Source: UBA8079 sp965205535 (GTDB lineage: Bacteria > Pseudomonadota > Alphaproteobacteria > UBA6615). Taken from it: DNA of 64,000 nucleotides. Under the pieces are notes generated by a model. The model was not told where the DNA came from. It saw only the letters and a program-made list of their open reading frames with translations, and made no database searches. This document shows, in pieces, positions 52,485 to 61,743 of this stretch. The position numbers were made by a program, and so were the translations under genes. The stretch is taken from positions 2,480,001 through 2,544,000 of the forward strand of contig CBDBHH010000005.1 in NCBI GenBank assembly GCA_965205535.1, written 5' to 3'. Within the stretch, counting starts at the first letter, position 1. Each line of letters starts with the position of its first letter.

Positions 52485-53311
52485 CGACGAGCGCGTTGGC
52501 ACCGCCTGCACAGGCGAAACCCGTCAGTTCGATGTTCGCCAGCCTGTTCTGGGGGACCAAGTTCCGCGCCAAGGCCACGGCCGGCGTGATCATCCTCCTG
52601 ATCTGGCAGGTCGGCGTCAGCCTGTTCGCCCCGGATTTCGTGGCCACGCCGATCGGGGTTGCCATCGCGTTTCCGGAGGTGATCACCAGCAAGGTCTTCC
52701 TGACGGCCTCCAAAGGCACGTTGCTGGCCGTCTTCCAGGGGCTCGCCATCGCGTTGGTATTTGGCACCATCGTCGGGGTGGCCATGGGCCGGATGAAAGT
52801 TTTCGACCGGGCGCTGAATTTTTATGTCGGCGGCTTCTACACCATGCCGATGATCGCGCTGCTGCCCTTGCTGACGATCTGGTTCGGCTATGGCGGCGAT
52901 GCGCGGCTCGCGACGGTGATCTTCGCCGCGTTCTTCTCGATCGTGATCAACATGCGCGACGGGGCCCGTTCCGTGCCGCCGGAGTATCTCGAAGTGTGCA
53001 AGGCGTATCGGGCCAAGGCGCGTTATGTATGGTTCGATATCACCGTGTTCTCGTCATTGCCCTACCTGATCGCCGGGTTCCGCCTGGCGGCCGGCCGCGC
53101 ACTTGTCGCGGCGGTCATCGCGGAGTTTTTCGTGTCTCTGCAGGACGGTGTGGGGATGTTCGTTTTGTTTAACGCACGAAACTTCAACCATGATGTCGCC
53201 GTCGTCGGGGTCGTGGCGCTGGTGGCGTTCGGTTTGATGTTCGAGATCACGATGAACTGGACCACACGCCGGTTCTTCCCCTGGTATCGCCGCGAAACCA
53301 AGGCCGATTGA
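52481..53311 (+). CDS. ABC transporter permease, NitT/TauT type (second)
   Basis: A 276-residue permease with six hydrophobic segments. The EAA loop is EYLEVCKAYRAKARYVWFDITVFSSLPYLIAG, and ALVAAVIAEFFVSLQDGVG is the C-terminal family motif. It is coupled to the first permease by a four-base overlap. Two different permeases in a NitT/TauT cassette point to a heterodimeric channel, as in some pyrimidine-precursor and riboflavin importers. About 30 residues at the N terminus are polar (TTSALAPPAQAKP). Confidence 0.9.
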   Translation: MTTSALAPPAQAKPVSSMFASLFWGTKFRAKATAGVIILLIWQVGVSLFAPDFVATPIGVAIAFPEVITSKVFLTASKGTLLAVFQGLAIALVFGTIVGVAMGRMKVFDRALNFYVGGFYTMPMIALLPLLTIWFGYGGDARLATVIFAAFFSIVINMRDGARSVPPEYLEVCKAYRAKARYVWFDITVFSSLPYLIAGFRLAAGRALVAAVIAEFFVSLQDGVGMFVLFNARNFNHDVAVVGVVALVAFGLMFEITMNWTTRRFFPWYRRETKAD

Positions 53312-53427
53312 GCCCCCAAAAACGTCGATCCGGACGAGACAAGACCCCGGCCAGACCGTAATATTGCGGTCAGGACGCATGGGCGTGTCGTGATACCGCG
53401 CCGATACCCGCACACAGGAGAATTCGA

Positions 53428-54417
53428 ATGCTCGCAGCAGGAATAGTCGGCGTGGGGTGGTGGGGCCAGAATCTGGTCAACGCATCAGGAGCCGCCGAGA
53501 ATATCGAAATTATCGCCGGTGCCGTCCGCAACCCGGACAAGGTGACGGATTTCGCCGACGAGAAGGGGATGACCCTTCACACCGGCCTTGAGGCCATGCT
53601 GAACGAGGCCGATCTGGACGCGGTCGTGCTGGCGACGCCCCATTCTCTGCATGTGGAGCAGATGCTGATGGCGATCGAAGCCGGCAAGCATGTCCTCAGC
53701 GAGAAGCCTTTCACCATGAACAAGGCGGACGCCGAGCGCGTTCTCGACGCGGCCGACGCGGCGGGCGTGACAGTCGTGGTTGGCCACAACCGGCGTTTCG
53801 TGCCGTCGATGGCAGAACTCCGCAAGAAGATCGCAGATGGTTCCTTCGGCACGCTCCTGCATGTCGAGATGACCGAGACCGGCCCTGCGGCCATCGTGAT
53901 GCCCCAGGACAGCTGGCGTTTCCAGCGTTCCGAATGGCCGGCCGGCGGCATGACTCCCATGGGCGTGCACCTGATCGACAATATGGTGGATCTGTTCGGC
54001 ACCGTGGAAAGCGTCACGGCCCAGGCCGTACATCGCGCGGCGGAGGCTGATATCGATGACACGACCTCTGTGCTGCTCAAATTCTCGAGCGGCATGACCG
54101 GTTACCTGGCGGTCATGGTCACGGCAAAGCCGGACTTCCACGCCGCGATCTACGGCCGTGAGGCCACGGCACGCATGATCGGGCGGATGTATGACAGTTT
54201 CGAGTTCGCGCCGCGTGAGGGCGGAGACCCGGAGCAGTTCAATTATGATTTCGGTCGCGATACCGACGCGCTGACGGCGGAACTGGATGCCTTCGGTGCG
54301 GCGGCCATGGGCCAGGAGGACTACCCGGTGTCGCGCGATGAGATCATTCACGTGGTGGCCGTGCTGGAGGCCGTTATCAAGTCCGCCGAGAGCGGCGTCG
54401 AAGAGAAGGTCGGCTGA
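53428..54417 (+). CDS. Gfo/Idh/MocA-family oxidoreductase
   Basis: A 329-residue dehydrogenase. GIVGVGWWGQN is the cofactor loop, VLSEKPFTMNK holds the EKP motif and GGMTPMGVHLIDNMVDLFG the C-terminal His. It is most like the gene at 24905 (both begin GIVGxGWW), and less like the one at 41186. AGGAG is eight bases before the ATG. It lies 116 bases after the ABC permeases and 43 bases before the quinone-reductase-like gene, so it may oxidise the imported substrate (inference). Confidence 0.88.
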   Translation: MLAAGIVGVGWWGQNLVNASGAAENIEIIAGAVRNPDKVTDFADEKGMTLHTGLEAMLNEADLDAVVLATPHSLHVEQMLMAIEAGKHVLSEKPFTMNKADAERVLDAADAAGVTVVVGHNRRFVPSMAELRKKIADGSFGTLLHVEMTETGPAAIVMPQDSWRFQRSEWPAGGMTPMGVHLIDNMVDLFGTVESVTAQAVHRAAEADIDDTTSVLLKFSSGMTGYLAVMVTAKPDFHAAIYGREATARMIGRMYDSFEFAPREGGDPEQFNYDFGRDTDALTAELDAFGAAAMGQEDYPVSRDEIIHVVAVLEAVIKSAESGVEEKVG

Positions 54418-54460
54418 GCGCAGTTGCACAGTCCGATCCGGAGACAGGGGAGCTAAGTAA

Positions 54461-55501
54461 ATGAAAGCCGTTGTGATGAATGGGTTCGGGGGGCCGGACG
54501 TTCTTTCGTACGAGGATATCGATACCCCGAAAATCGGACCCGACGATGTGCTGGTCGAGGTCAACGCGGTCTCGATCAACCGCACCTTCGATCTGTACCT
54601 GCGTGAGAACACCTACGCCTACACGCCTGAACTGCCGCATATCCTGGGCGTTGATCCCTCGGGCGTGATCGTCGAGGTGGGCGAGAACGTGACCGACCGC
54701 AAGGTCGGCGACCGGGTGTTTTGCTCCATCTTCGTGCCGACCACCCGCCCGGACCCCTATATGGCGCTCCCGGGTCTCGGGCCGGTCGATTTTCTCGGGG
54801 TCACGGTCTGGGGCGGGAACGCGCAGTATGTGCGAACCATGGCGTCGCGCACGGTGCCGATCCCTGACAACCTCACCTTTCAGGAGGCGACCGTCATCGG
54901 CCGCCATCTCGCGACCGCGGTCAACCAGGTGGACAACGTGCTGCAGGTGACATCGGACGACACCGTGCTGGTCATGGGTGCCACTGGCGGCCTCGGTGCG
55001 GCGTGCGTGCAGGTTGCCAAATGGGCCGGCGCCACGGTCATCGCCGCGGCGGGTTCCGACGATCGCGTGGCAGCGACCCTCGATCTGGGTGCCGATCACG
55101 CCATCAACTACCGGACACAGGACCTGAACGCGGAAATCCTGAAGCTCACCGACGGCCAGGGTGTGACCGGCGTGTGTGACAGCGTCGCCGACCCCGAGAC
55201 ATTCAATGCGGTCATCCATTCCATGGCACGCGGGGCCACCCTGGTGACTGCGGGCAACGCCTCGGGGACGGCGGATGTGCCGCTGAGCGTGCGCCGCCTG
55301 TATCTGTTCTTCCTCAAGATCGTCGGCGAGCCCCGCGAGGCGCCCGGCGGGCTGGAGGCGGCCTTCGTGCGCGCCGGGGAGGGTGGTGTGAAAGCACTCA
55401 TCGATCAGGTGTTGCCGCTGAGTGAAGCCGCCGAGGCACATCGCCGGGTGGAATCACGTGCGGGCACCGGCAAGGTTGTGCTCGACCCGACACTCGACTG
55501 A
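54461..55501 (+). CDS. Quinone oxidoreductase / zinc-less MDR-family alcohol dehydrogenase
   Basis: A 346-residue medium-chain dehydrogenase. The N-terminal catalytic domain has LGVDPSGVIVEVGENV, and the Rossmann domain has VMGATGGLGAACVQVAKW. The zinc-ligand Cys/His of true alcohol dehydrogenases are missing, which favours the NADPH:quinone reductase (QOR) group. It acts on quinones, enals or similar electron-poor substrates. A GGGGAG sequence precedes the ATG. The DUF1761 gene follows after ten bases. Confidence 0.88.
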   Translation: MKAVVMNGFGGPDVLSYEDIDTPKIGPDDVLVEVNAVSINRTFDLYLRENTYAYTPELPHILGVDPSGVIVEVGENVTDRKVGDRVFCSIFVPTTRPDPYMALPGLGPVDFLGVTVWGGNAQYVRTMASRTVPIPDNLTFQEATVIGRHLATAVNQVDNVLQVTSDDTVLVMGATGGLGAACVQVAKWAGATVIAAAGSDDRVAATLDLGADHAINYRTQDLNAEILKLTDGQGVTGVCDSVADPETFNAVIHSMARGATLVTAGNASGTADVPLSVRRLYLFFLKIVGEPREAPGGLEAAFVRAGEGGVKALIDQVLPLSEAAEAHRRVESRAGTGKVVLDPTLD

Positions 55502-55511
55502 GGAGCTGAAG

Positions 55512-55919
55512 ATGGCATTCGGAGAAATCGACTGGATTGCGCTGATCGCCGCCGTCGTGGTGAGCTATGTCTTCAGCGCGGTGTTCTATATCACGCTGGC
55601 GAAGCCCTGGCAGGCCGCCATCGGCAAGACCGAGGCCGAACTCAAGGCCGGTACCAGTCCCGTGGCCTATGTCATCGCGATCATCGGTCAAACCCTGATC
55701 GCCTACATGCTTTCGGTCCTGATGGCGAGCCTCGATATGGGCACCGTTGCAGGGGGGCTGTCGGTCGCGCTGCCGATGTGGCTCGCCTTCGTGGTCTCGA
55801 CCATGACCATCAACCACCGTTTCCAGCAGTCAAGCTGGGCCCATAGCATCATCGACGGCGGCCACTGGCTGGGTGTCTTCGCGATTCAGGCGGTCGTGCT
55901 GGCACTGATGACCTCTTAG
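55512..55919 (+). CDS. DUF1761-family membrane protein
   Basis: A 135-residue protein with four hydrophobic segments. The N-terminal WIALIAAVVVSYVFSAVFY, followed by KPWQAAIGKTEAEL and a pair of segments around STMTINHRF, match DUF1761, which has no known function. AGGAG is six bases before the ATG. It follows the quinone-reductase-like gene, possibly in one operon, and its stop overlaps the stop of the converging CoA transferase gene. Confidence 0.83.
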   Translation: MAFGEIDWIALIAAVVVSYVFSAVFYITLAKPWQAAIGKTEAELKAGTSPVAYVIAIIGQTLIAYMLSVLMASLDMGTVAGGLSVALPMWLAFVVSTMTINHRFQQSSWAHSIIDGGHWLGVFAIQAVVLALMTS

Positions 55920-57040
55920 GCCATGAATTCCCGTCGAATGTCGGGCCCGTTCGCATCGAGCGCGGGCACCGGGCCCAGTTGCGGGTCGGTATCGTCGATC
56001 CGGGCCGGCGGCGCGATCAGTACAACCGTGCCTTCCGGGGTTTCCACCTCGACCTTCTGCACCTGCGGGTGTGCGGCGAAGTCCGCGACGTTGTTGACCG
56101 CGCCATAGGCGATCTTGGCATCTTGCAGGCGACTCACGATCTCGTCGCGGTTGATCTTGCCGAACACCGCGTCGATCTCCCGGTCGAGCGCGGGCCGGTT
56201 CGTGACCCGGGCGACATTCTCGTGGAAGTCCGGATGGTCTGCGAGGTCGGGAAGCAACAGCACTTCTTCGCACAGGCGGCGCCACTCGCGCTGGTTCTGG
56301 ATCGCGATCACCACCTGCTTGCCGTCGCCGGTGGCGTAGGCGCCGTAAGGCGCAATCGACGGGTGATGCAGGCCGGCCCGTTCGGGCGCCTTGCCGCCAT
56401 AGACCTCCTGCAAATAGGGCACATTCATCCAGTCGGCCATGCCGGCAAACAGGGACGCGTTGATCGCGCGGCCGGTGCCGGTGCGCTCACGGTGATAGAG
56501 CGCTTCGAGGATCGCGGCGTGGGCGGCCATGCCGCAGGCGATGTCGCACACCGAAACACCCACCCGGCCGGGGCCGTCGGGCGTCCCCGTCACTTCGCAC
56601 AGCCCGCTTTCGGCCTGGACCAGAAGGTCATAGGCACGCATGTCACGGTAGGGGCCGCTGTCGCCATAGCCGGAGATATCGCAAGTGATCAGCCTCGGGT
56701 GTTTGGCGCGGAGTTCAGCCGAACCGAACCCGGCGCGCGCGGCGGCCCCGGGGGCGAGGTTCTGAATGAAAATGTCGGCCTCGGCGATCAAACGCTGCAA
56801 CAGGGCCTGATCATCCGGAGCCTTGAAGTCCAGCGCGATGGATTCCTTCCCCCGGTTGAGCCAGACGAAATAGGCACTCTGGTTTAGGGTCGCCCGGTCG
56901 TAGGTGCGGGCGAAGTCCCCGTCGGGCCGCTCGATCTTGATGACCCGTGCGCCAGAGTCGGCGAGGCGGGAGGCGGCATAAGGTGCGGCGACCGCCTGTT
57001 CGATGCTGACGACGAGGATTCCATCCAGCGCGGTGTTCAT
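55916..57040 (-). CDS. CaiB/BaiF-family CoA transferase (type III)
   Basis: A 374-residue type III CoA transferase, slightly shorter than the one at 26837. N-terminal VVSIEQAVAAPYAASRLADSG, ARVIKIERPDGDFAR and the active Asp in VSVCDIACGM mark the family. Three in-frame Met codons (57049, 57046 and 57040) compete; the last is chosen because the family usually starts near here. It is transcribed alone, facing the DUF1761 gene and divergent from the GlcD-type flavoprotein. The acid substrate is unknown. Confidence 0.9.
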   Translation of the reverse strand: MNTALDGILVVSIEQAVAAPYAASRLADSGARVIKIERPDGDFARTYDRATLNQSAYFVWLNRGKESIALDFKAPDDQALLQRLIAEADIFIQNLAPGAAARAGFGSAELRAKHPRLITCDISGYGDSGPYRDMRAYDLLVQAESGLCEVTGTPDGPGRVGVSVCDIACGMAAHAAILEALYHRERTGTGRAINASLFAGMADWMNVPYLQEVYGGKAPERAGLHHPSIAPYGAYATGDGKQVVIAIQNQREWRRLCEEVLLLPDLADHPDFHENVARVTNRPALDREIDAVFGKINRDEIVSRLQDAKIAYGAVNNVADFAAHPQVQKVEVETPEGTVVLIAPPARIDDTDPQLGPVPALDANGPDIRREFMA

Positions 57041-57137
57041 GATCATCATCCCGTTCTTTGCGGCGGGCTGTTGGCTATGCCGTTATGGGACGTGATGTTA
57101 TGATATTGCCGATCAAAAGACCCTCGGGAACGTAGAA

Positions 57138-58538
57138 ATGACTGAACAGGCAATTGTGCAGGATGATGCCATCACGGAAGTGATCGGCGCGCTGGAAGAA
57201 CTTCTCGGCGACCGGGTGACGACGTCACAGGCGGTGCGCGAGCATCACGGCCGCGGCGAGGATTACTTCAAGCCCGTCCCGTCGGACGCGGTTTGCTTTC
57301 CCCACACGACCGAAGAAGTGGCCGAAATCGTCAAGCTCTGCGCCGCCCACAAGGTGGCAGTTATTCCGTTCGGCACCGGCACCTCGCTGGAGGGACATGT
57401 CACCGCTCCCTATGGCGGTATTACCGTCGATCTGATGCAGATGAACAACGTGCTGGAAGTACATCCCGAGGACATGGATTGCCGCGTCCAGGCCGGGGTC
57501 ACCCGCAAGCAGGTCAACGAGTATCTCCGCGATACGGGCATGTTCTTCCCGATCGACCCGGGTGCGGACGCGTCCATCGGCGGCATGGCCGCGACCCGTG
57601 CCAGCGGAACCAACGCGGTGCGCTACGGGACGATGAAGGAAAACGTCCTCGGGCTGACAGTGGTGACGTCCGACGGACGGATCATCAAGACCGGCGGCCG
57701 GGCCAAGAAATCGGCGGCGGGATATGACCTCACACGCATTTTCGTGGGATCCGAAGGCACGCTCGGCGTCATTACCGAGGTGCATCTCAAGCTTTACGGA
57801 ATCCCTGAGAAGATCGCGTCGGCGGTCTGCCAGTACCCGTCCCTGGAAGACGCGGTGAACAGCGTCATCCTGACGATCCAGGCGGGTGTGCCCATCGCCC
57901 GGATCGAGCTGCTCGATTCCCTGATGATGCAGTGCTCGATCGACTATTCCGACCTCAAGGGCTACGAGGCGAAACCGACGCTGTTCTACGAGTTCCACGG
58001 CACCGAGGCGGGGGTCGAGGAGCAGGCGCAGCTGGTCCGCGAGATCGCGGATGACTTCGGCGGCTCGGCCTTCCAGTGGACGGTTGATACCGAGGAGCGC
58101 AACCGCCTGTGGCAGGCGCGCCATGATGCCTATTACGCCGGGATCGCGCTGGAGCCGACGAAGCTCGGCATGTCGACGGATGTCTGCGTGCCGATCTCGC
58201 GGCTGGCCGAATGCATCCTCGCCACCGAACAGGACACGCGCGGCTCGGGCTTCCAGTGTCCCATCGTCGGTCATGTGGGTGACGGCAACTTCCATGTCCT
58301 GTTCATGCTCGATCCCGACGATGCGGACGAGGTCGCGCGGGTGAAGGATTGCAACCGGCGCATCGTCGAGCGCGCGATCGCCATGGGTGGCACGTGCACC
58401 GGTGAGCATGGCATCGGGGTCGGCAAGATCGACTATCTCGAAGCCGAGCATGGCGAGGCGGTCGAACTGATGCGCACTCTGAAGCGGGCCTATGACCCGG
58501 AGAACATCATGAACCCGGGCAAGATGGTCCGGATATAG
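57138..58538 (+). CDS. FAD-binding oxidoreductase, glycolate oxidase GlcD / D-lactate dehydrogenase type
   Basis: A 466-residue flavoprotein of the PCMH-FAD (VAO) family. IPFGTGTSLEGHVTAPYGGI is the FAD pyrophosphate loop, and DPGADASIGGMAATRASGTNAVRYG gives the second FAD contact. The C-terminal FAD-linked oxidase domain has GHVGDGNFHVLF and CTGEHGIGVGK, whose His residues sit in the active site. It oxidises a 2-hydroxyacid such as D-lactate or glycolate and passes electrons to a quinone or cytochrome. No partner GlcE or GlcF gene is nearby, so a single-subunit D-lactate dehydrogenase is likely. GGGAACG precedes the ATG. Confidence 0.92.
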   Translation: MTEQAIVQDDAITEVIGALEELLGDRVTTSQAVREHHGRGEDYFKPVPSDAVCFPHTTEEVAEIVKLCAAHKVAVIPFGTGTSLEGHVTAPYGGITVDLMQMNNVLEVHPEDMDCRVQAGVTRKQVNEYLRDTGMFFPIDPGADASIGGMAATRASGTNAVRYGTMKENVLGLTVVTSDGRIIKTGGRAKKSAAGYDLTRIFVGSEGTLGVITEVHLKLYGIPEKIASAVCQYPSLEDAVNSVILTIQAGVPIARIELLDSLMMQCSIDYSDLKGYEAKPTLFYEFHGTEAGVEEQAQLVREIADDFGGSAFQWTVDTEERNRLWQARHDAYYAGIALEPTKLGMSTDVCVPISRLAECILATEQDTRGSGFQCPIVGHVGDGNFHVLFMLDPDDADEVARVKDCNRRIVERAIAMGGTCTGEHGIGVGKIDYLEAEHGEAVELMRTLKRAYDPENIMNPGKMVRI

Positions 58539-58555
58539 GGTGAGTTGGCGCATGC

Positions 58556-58644
58556 TTCGAGACGCGCATTTGCAATGCGCTCCTCAGCATGAGGTGAGTG
58601 ATAAAACCCTCACCCTGAGGAGCCCGCAACGCGGGCGTCTCGAA
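58556..58644. repeat. Nested palindromic intergenic repeat (RIME/REP-like)
   Basis: TTCGAGACGC (58556-58565) pairs with GCGTCTCGAA (58635-58644). CTCCTCAG (58580-58587) pairs with CTGAGGAG (58615-58622). GCGCATT-TGC-AATGCGC (58564-58580) and GCCCGC-AAC-GCGGGC (58622-58636) form side hairpins. The whole folds as a cruciform-like structure. It fills the gap between the GlcD-type and aldolase genes. Such elements are widely repeated in alphaproteobacterial genomes; I recognise the type but cannot name the exact family. A copy count would confirm it. Confidence 0.82.
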
Positions 58645-58675
58645 GGGTGAATGTCGAGAAGCTGGAGAACCGGGT

Positions 58676-59452
58676 ATGAGCTCGAATGTCGTGCAATTGC
58701 GGGATGTCCCGTCCGTGCGTGACCATGTCAGCCCCGAGGAGTGGCAGGCGCGGGTCGATCTCGCCGCGGCCTACCGTCTGGCCGATCTGTATGGCTGGGC
58801 CGACAATATTTACAACCATGTCTCCATGCGGGTGCCCGGCGAGCCGGACTTCTTCCTGATCAAGGCCCATGAGTTGCTCTATGACGAGGTAACCGCGTCC
58901 AATCTGGTCAAGGTCGATTCCCGGCAGGACGATGTCGACGAGGCCCAGCATGTGAACAAGCCGGGTTTCACGCTGCACGGCGGTCTGATGCGCGCGCGGC
59001 CGGACATCAACGCGACCTATCACACTCATATTCCCGAATGCATCGCCGTGGCGAACCAGCCCGACGGGCTGTTGCCCCTGGTGCAGGCCGCCATGCAGTT
59101 CTGGGGCAATGTCGGCTATCACGACTATCAGGGCATCACCGAGAATCTCGACGAGCGCGCGGCCATCGCGGCAGCACTGGGCGAGGGGCACACGCTGTTG
59201 ATGCGCAACCATGGCCCGGTCACGGTCGGTAAATCCATGCGCGACGCCTTCGTGCTGATGCGCGACCTGGAATACGCCTGCAAGCTGCAGCTCCAGCAAC
59301 AGGCCGCAGGCACTTCGTTCGTGATGCCGAGTAACGAGGTGCTCGAGCAGTATGCAGAGCAGCGCAAGAACCATAATGCCGGGCGTGGTTCTGCCGACTG
59401 GCCGGCATGGCTGCGTCGCCTCGACCGTATCGACCCGTCCTACAAGCATTAG
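58676..59452 (+). CDS. Class II aldolase/adducin family protein
   Basis: A 258-residue zinc aldolase-fold protein. The zinc site has the HTHIPE histidines (near 118-120) and the third His in MRNHGPV (near 183). It has NHVSMRVP near the N terminus, typical of the adducin-like group. Class II aldolases of this group include L-fuculose phosphate aldolases and decarboxylase-like enzymes; the substrate cannot be told. A GGAG sequence lies 10 bases before the ATG. It starts a rightward group with the dienelactone-hydrolase-like and NIPSNAP genes (gaps 14 and 12 bases). Confidence 0.9.
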   Translation: MSSNVVQLRDVPSVRDHVSPEEWQARVDLAAAYRLADLYGWADNIYNHVSMRVPGEPDFFLIKAHELLYDEVTASNLVKVDSRQDDVDEAQHVNKPGFTLHGGLMRARPDINATYHTHIPECIAVANQPDGLLPLVQAAMQFWGNVGYHDYQGITENLDERAAIAAALGEGHTLLMRNHGPVTVGKSMRDAFVLMRDLEYACKLQLQQQAAGTSFVMPSNEVLEQYAEQRKNHNAGRGSADWPAWLRRLDRIDPSYKH

Positions 59453-59466
59453 ATTCATAGTCGACG

Positions 59467-60465
59467 ATGTTCCGCCTGATCCGATATGCGATCCTCGGCG
59501 CGATCGCCTTCCTGGCCGCAACATGGATCAGCGAGTCCCGGGGAGATGTCGGCATTGAGCGCGTCAGCGTGACCGATCCGGTGTCAGGCAAGCTGGCGCC
59601 AACAGCGCTTTGGTATCCGACCTCCACACCGCCCCGTGTCTTAACGTTCGGTCCTTATACGTTTTCGGCAGCCCGTGGTGCAGCGCCGGATAAAAATTTG
59701 AAGGGCCTGATCGTATTTTCACATGGCTCGGGTGGTGGCAGCTTTGGGCAACTCGATACGGCACTCGAACTCGCCAGGGCCGGCTTCGTGGTGGCCGCGC
59801 CGTTTCATCCGGGAGACAATTTCGAGGATTTAAGCGCCCAGGGCGCGTGGGAGACCTACGCGGGGCGCCCGAAGACCCTTTCGGCCGCCATCGACAAAAT
59901 CAAATCCGATCCCCGGTTCGCAGATGCGCTTGCGGACAAGCCCGTCGGCGCGCTTGGCCTATCGATGGGTGGTTACACAGTCCTGGCGCTGGCCGGTGCC
60001 GAGCCGAGCCTTGCCCGCATGGGGACGTTCTGCGCGCGCTACACGACGGATACAGCCTGTCGCATCGGGATCGCCAGGCCTTCTGCCGGTCAGCGCGACA
60101 AACCACTTGCCGGCCTGGCCGATGCGCGTATATCCGCCGTGGTCGTCATGGCACCGTTGACGGCCGTTTTTGCCGAGGACGGCTTCGCCGACATCACCAT
60201 ACCTGTCCGCCTGTATGTGGCCGGGCAGGACGGAATTCTGGATCCGGATTTGCACGGCGAGCGGTTTCGCGCGCACTTTCCTGCAAAACTGGAATATGTC
60301 CGCGATGAAGCTGCCGGCCACCTGTCCTATTTGACCCCGTTACCGCCGGAAATCGAGAGGCGGCTTCCGGCGTTCTTGCAAGACCCGCCCGGTTTCGAGC
60401 GACGCCCGTTTCTCGATCGGGTGAATCGCGAAGTCGTTTCGTTTTTTACGCGAACAATGCGTTAG
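59467..60465 (+). CDS. Exported or membrane-anchored alpha/beta hydrolase (dienelactone-hydrolase-like)
   Basis: A 332-residue hydrolase. The N-terminal 20 residues (MFRLIRYAILGAIAFLAATW) are a signal peptide or membrane anchor. VFSHGSGGG is the oxyanion loop, the nucleophile Ser is in GLSMGGYT, the Asp is in GQDGILDPD and the His is in AGHLSYL. The group includes PAF-acetylhydrolase-like and predicted dienelactone hydrolases. Six Cys residues are absent except a CAR and TACR pair near 196-207, which might form a disulfide in the periplasm. Confidence 0.84.
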   Translation: MFRLIRYAILGAIAFLAATWISESRGDVGIERVSVTDPVSGKLAPTALWYPTSTPPRVLTFGPYTFSAARGAAPDKNLKGLIVFSHGSGGGSFGQLDTALELARAGFVVAAPFHPGDNFEDLSAQGAWETYAGRPKTLSAAIDKIKSDPRFADALADKPVGALGLSMGGYTVLALAGAEPSLARMGTFCARYTTDTACRIGIARPSAGQRDKPLAGLADARISAVVVMAPLTAVFAEDGFADITIPVRLYVAGQDGILDPDLHGERFRAHFPAKLEYVRDEAAGHLSYLTPLPPEIERRLPAFLQDPPGFERRPFLDRVNREVVSFFTRTMR

Positions 60466-60477
60466 AGGAGAGAGTTC

Positions 60478-60798
60478 ATGATTATTGACCATCGCACCTA
60501 TTACACCCAGGCCGCCCGTACCGGCGATTTCCTCGCGCTTTGGGAACGTATGGCGCTGCCCTACCAGATGAAATATCTGGAGAATTTCGTCGGCATGTTC
60601 ACCTGCGACGTCGGCGATCTCAGCCAGGTGCTGCACATGTGGCAATACGAAGACCAGGGCGACCGGGAGCGTCGCCGGGACGCCATGTACCAGGATCCGG
60701 GCTGGCTGGAATATGTGGACGAACTGAAGAAGTCTGGCCTGATGGTCAGAATGGAGAACAAGATCCTCCGTCCGGTCGCCTTTTCGCCGATGCAGTAG
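60478..60798 (+). CDS. NIPSNAP-family protein
   Basis: A 106-residue protein with the NIPSNAP ferredoxin-like fold: an initial strand IIDHRTYYTQ, a helix LWERMALPYQMKYLENF, strand FTCDVGDLSQVLHMWQYED and a final helix. Function is unknown in bacteria; it often sits next to catabolic or monooxygenase genes. GAGGAGAG lies before the ATG. It is the last gene of the unit with the aldolase and the hydrolase. Confidence 0.88.
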   Translation: MIIDHRTYYTQAARTGDFLALWERMALPYQMKYLENFVGMFTCDVGDLSQVLHMWQYEDQGDRERRRDAMYQDPGWLEYVDELKKSGLMVRMENKILRPVAFSPMQ

Positions 60799-60804
60799 CG
60801 TCGG

Positions 60805-61743
60805 TTAATTCGCCGGGACCGACCGTCCCCGGGTCATCAGGTAGACCCCGCCGACAACGGCAACCAGGCCGAACAGGTGGAAGCCCTCGAAGGTCTCCCC
60901 CAGCAGGAGAATCGCCAGCGCGGCGGTGAATAGCACGCGCATATAGTTCGAGATGCTCGCCTTGTTGGCGCCGAGCTTGCGGATCGCGGCGTTGGTCAGG
61001 CCGACGGCGACCGCCGTGACGGCGATCCCGACCCAGAGCAGGGCGATAACGGACTGGCCGGTGAACGGCACCGGGCGCACATAGATTGTTTCGAGAAGGT
61101 AGAGCGGGGTCGCCACCACCAGCCCGAACAGCTGGATGATGACGAGCAGCTGGGGGATGTTGATCTCGTTCGGGACCTTGCGGACCAGCACATTGTGCAG
61201 CGCGACCGCCCCGGTTGCCGCCAGCATCAGCAAATCGCCAACATCGAATTCCAGCATCAGGATCGTCGCCGGTTCGCCCCGCGCGATGATCGCCAGCACA
61301 CCGGTCGCGGCGATCAGGATGCCGATGCCCTGCTTGCCGTTGATCAGATCGCGGAACAGCAATGCGGAAAGCAGCACCGTGATCACCGGTTGGGCTGCGG
61401 ACACCACGCCGCCATTCAGTGCGGTGGTGAAGGTGTAGGCCGCATAGATGCCGCCATTGCCAAGCGGGACGAACAGAAGCCCCATCAGCGCGAACAGTTT
61501 CCAGTGCTTGATGATCAGGCGGCGATGATCGAGCAGGCCGGGGGCTGCGAAGGGCATCAGGATCGCGGCACCGATCACCATGCGCCAGAACACAAAGCCC
61601 ATGGGCGGGATCACGCCTTCGAGGTAGCGCGCGATGATGTGGTTCGACGCGAAGATCAGCGACGCTCCGGCGATGATCAGGTAGGGCCATGCATCGGCCA
61701 GCCGGTTGTCGCTTCCCCTATGGTCGTTCGTCGTCAACAGCAC
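60805..61743 (-). CDS. EamA/DMT-family transporter
   Basis: A membrane protein with ten hydrophobic segments in two EamA repeats (NHIIARY-type TM1, PMGFVFWRMVIGA in TM2, VPLGNGGIYAAYTF). The true start is not clear: a long polar extension of about 65 residues lies before TM1 in the open frame. The GTG at 61743 (product about 312 residues) is proposed because it leaves a normal-length N terminus, but a TTG six bases downstream is also possible. It is divergent from nitronate monooxygenase, and its stop is seven bases from that of the NIPSNAP gene it faces. Confidence 0.85.
   Translation of the reverse strand: MLLTTNDHRGSDNRLADAWPYLIIAGASLIFASNHIIARYLEGVIPPMGFVFWRMVIGAAILMPFAAPGLLDHRRLIIKHWKLFALMGLLFVPLGNGGIYAAYTFTTALNGGVVSAAQPVITVLLSALLFRDLINGKQGIGILIAATGVLAIIARGEPATILMLEFDVGDLLMLAATGAVALHNVLVRKVPNEINIPQLLVIIQLFGLVVATPLYLLETIYVRPVPFTGQSVIALLWVGIAVTAVAVGLTNAAIRKLGANKASISNYMRVLFTAALAILLLGETFEGFHLFGLVAVVGGVYLMTRGRSVPAN

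Noticed and set aside
57225..58553. Leftward open frame of about 442 codons opposite the GlcD-type flavoprotein
   Set aside because: Antisense shadow; the plus strand carries the complete motif set of the flavoprotein.
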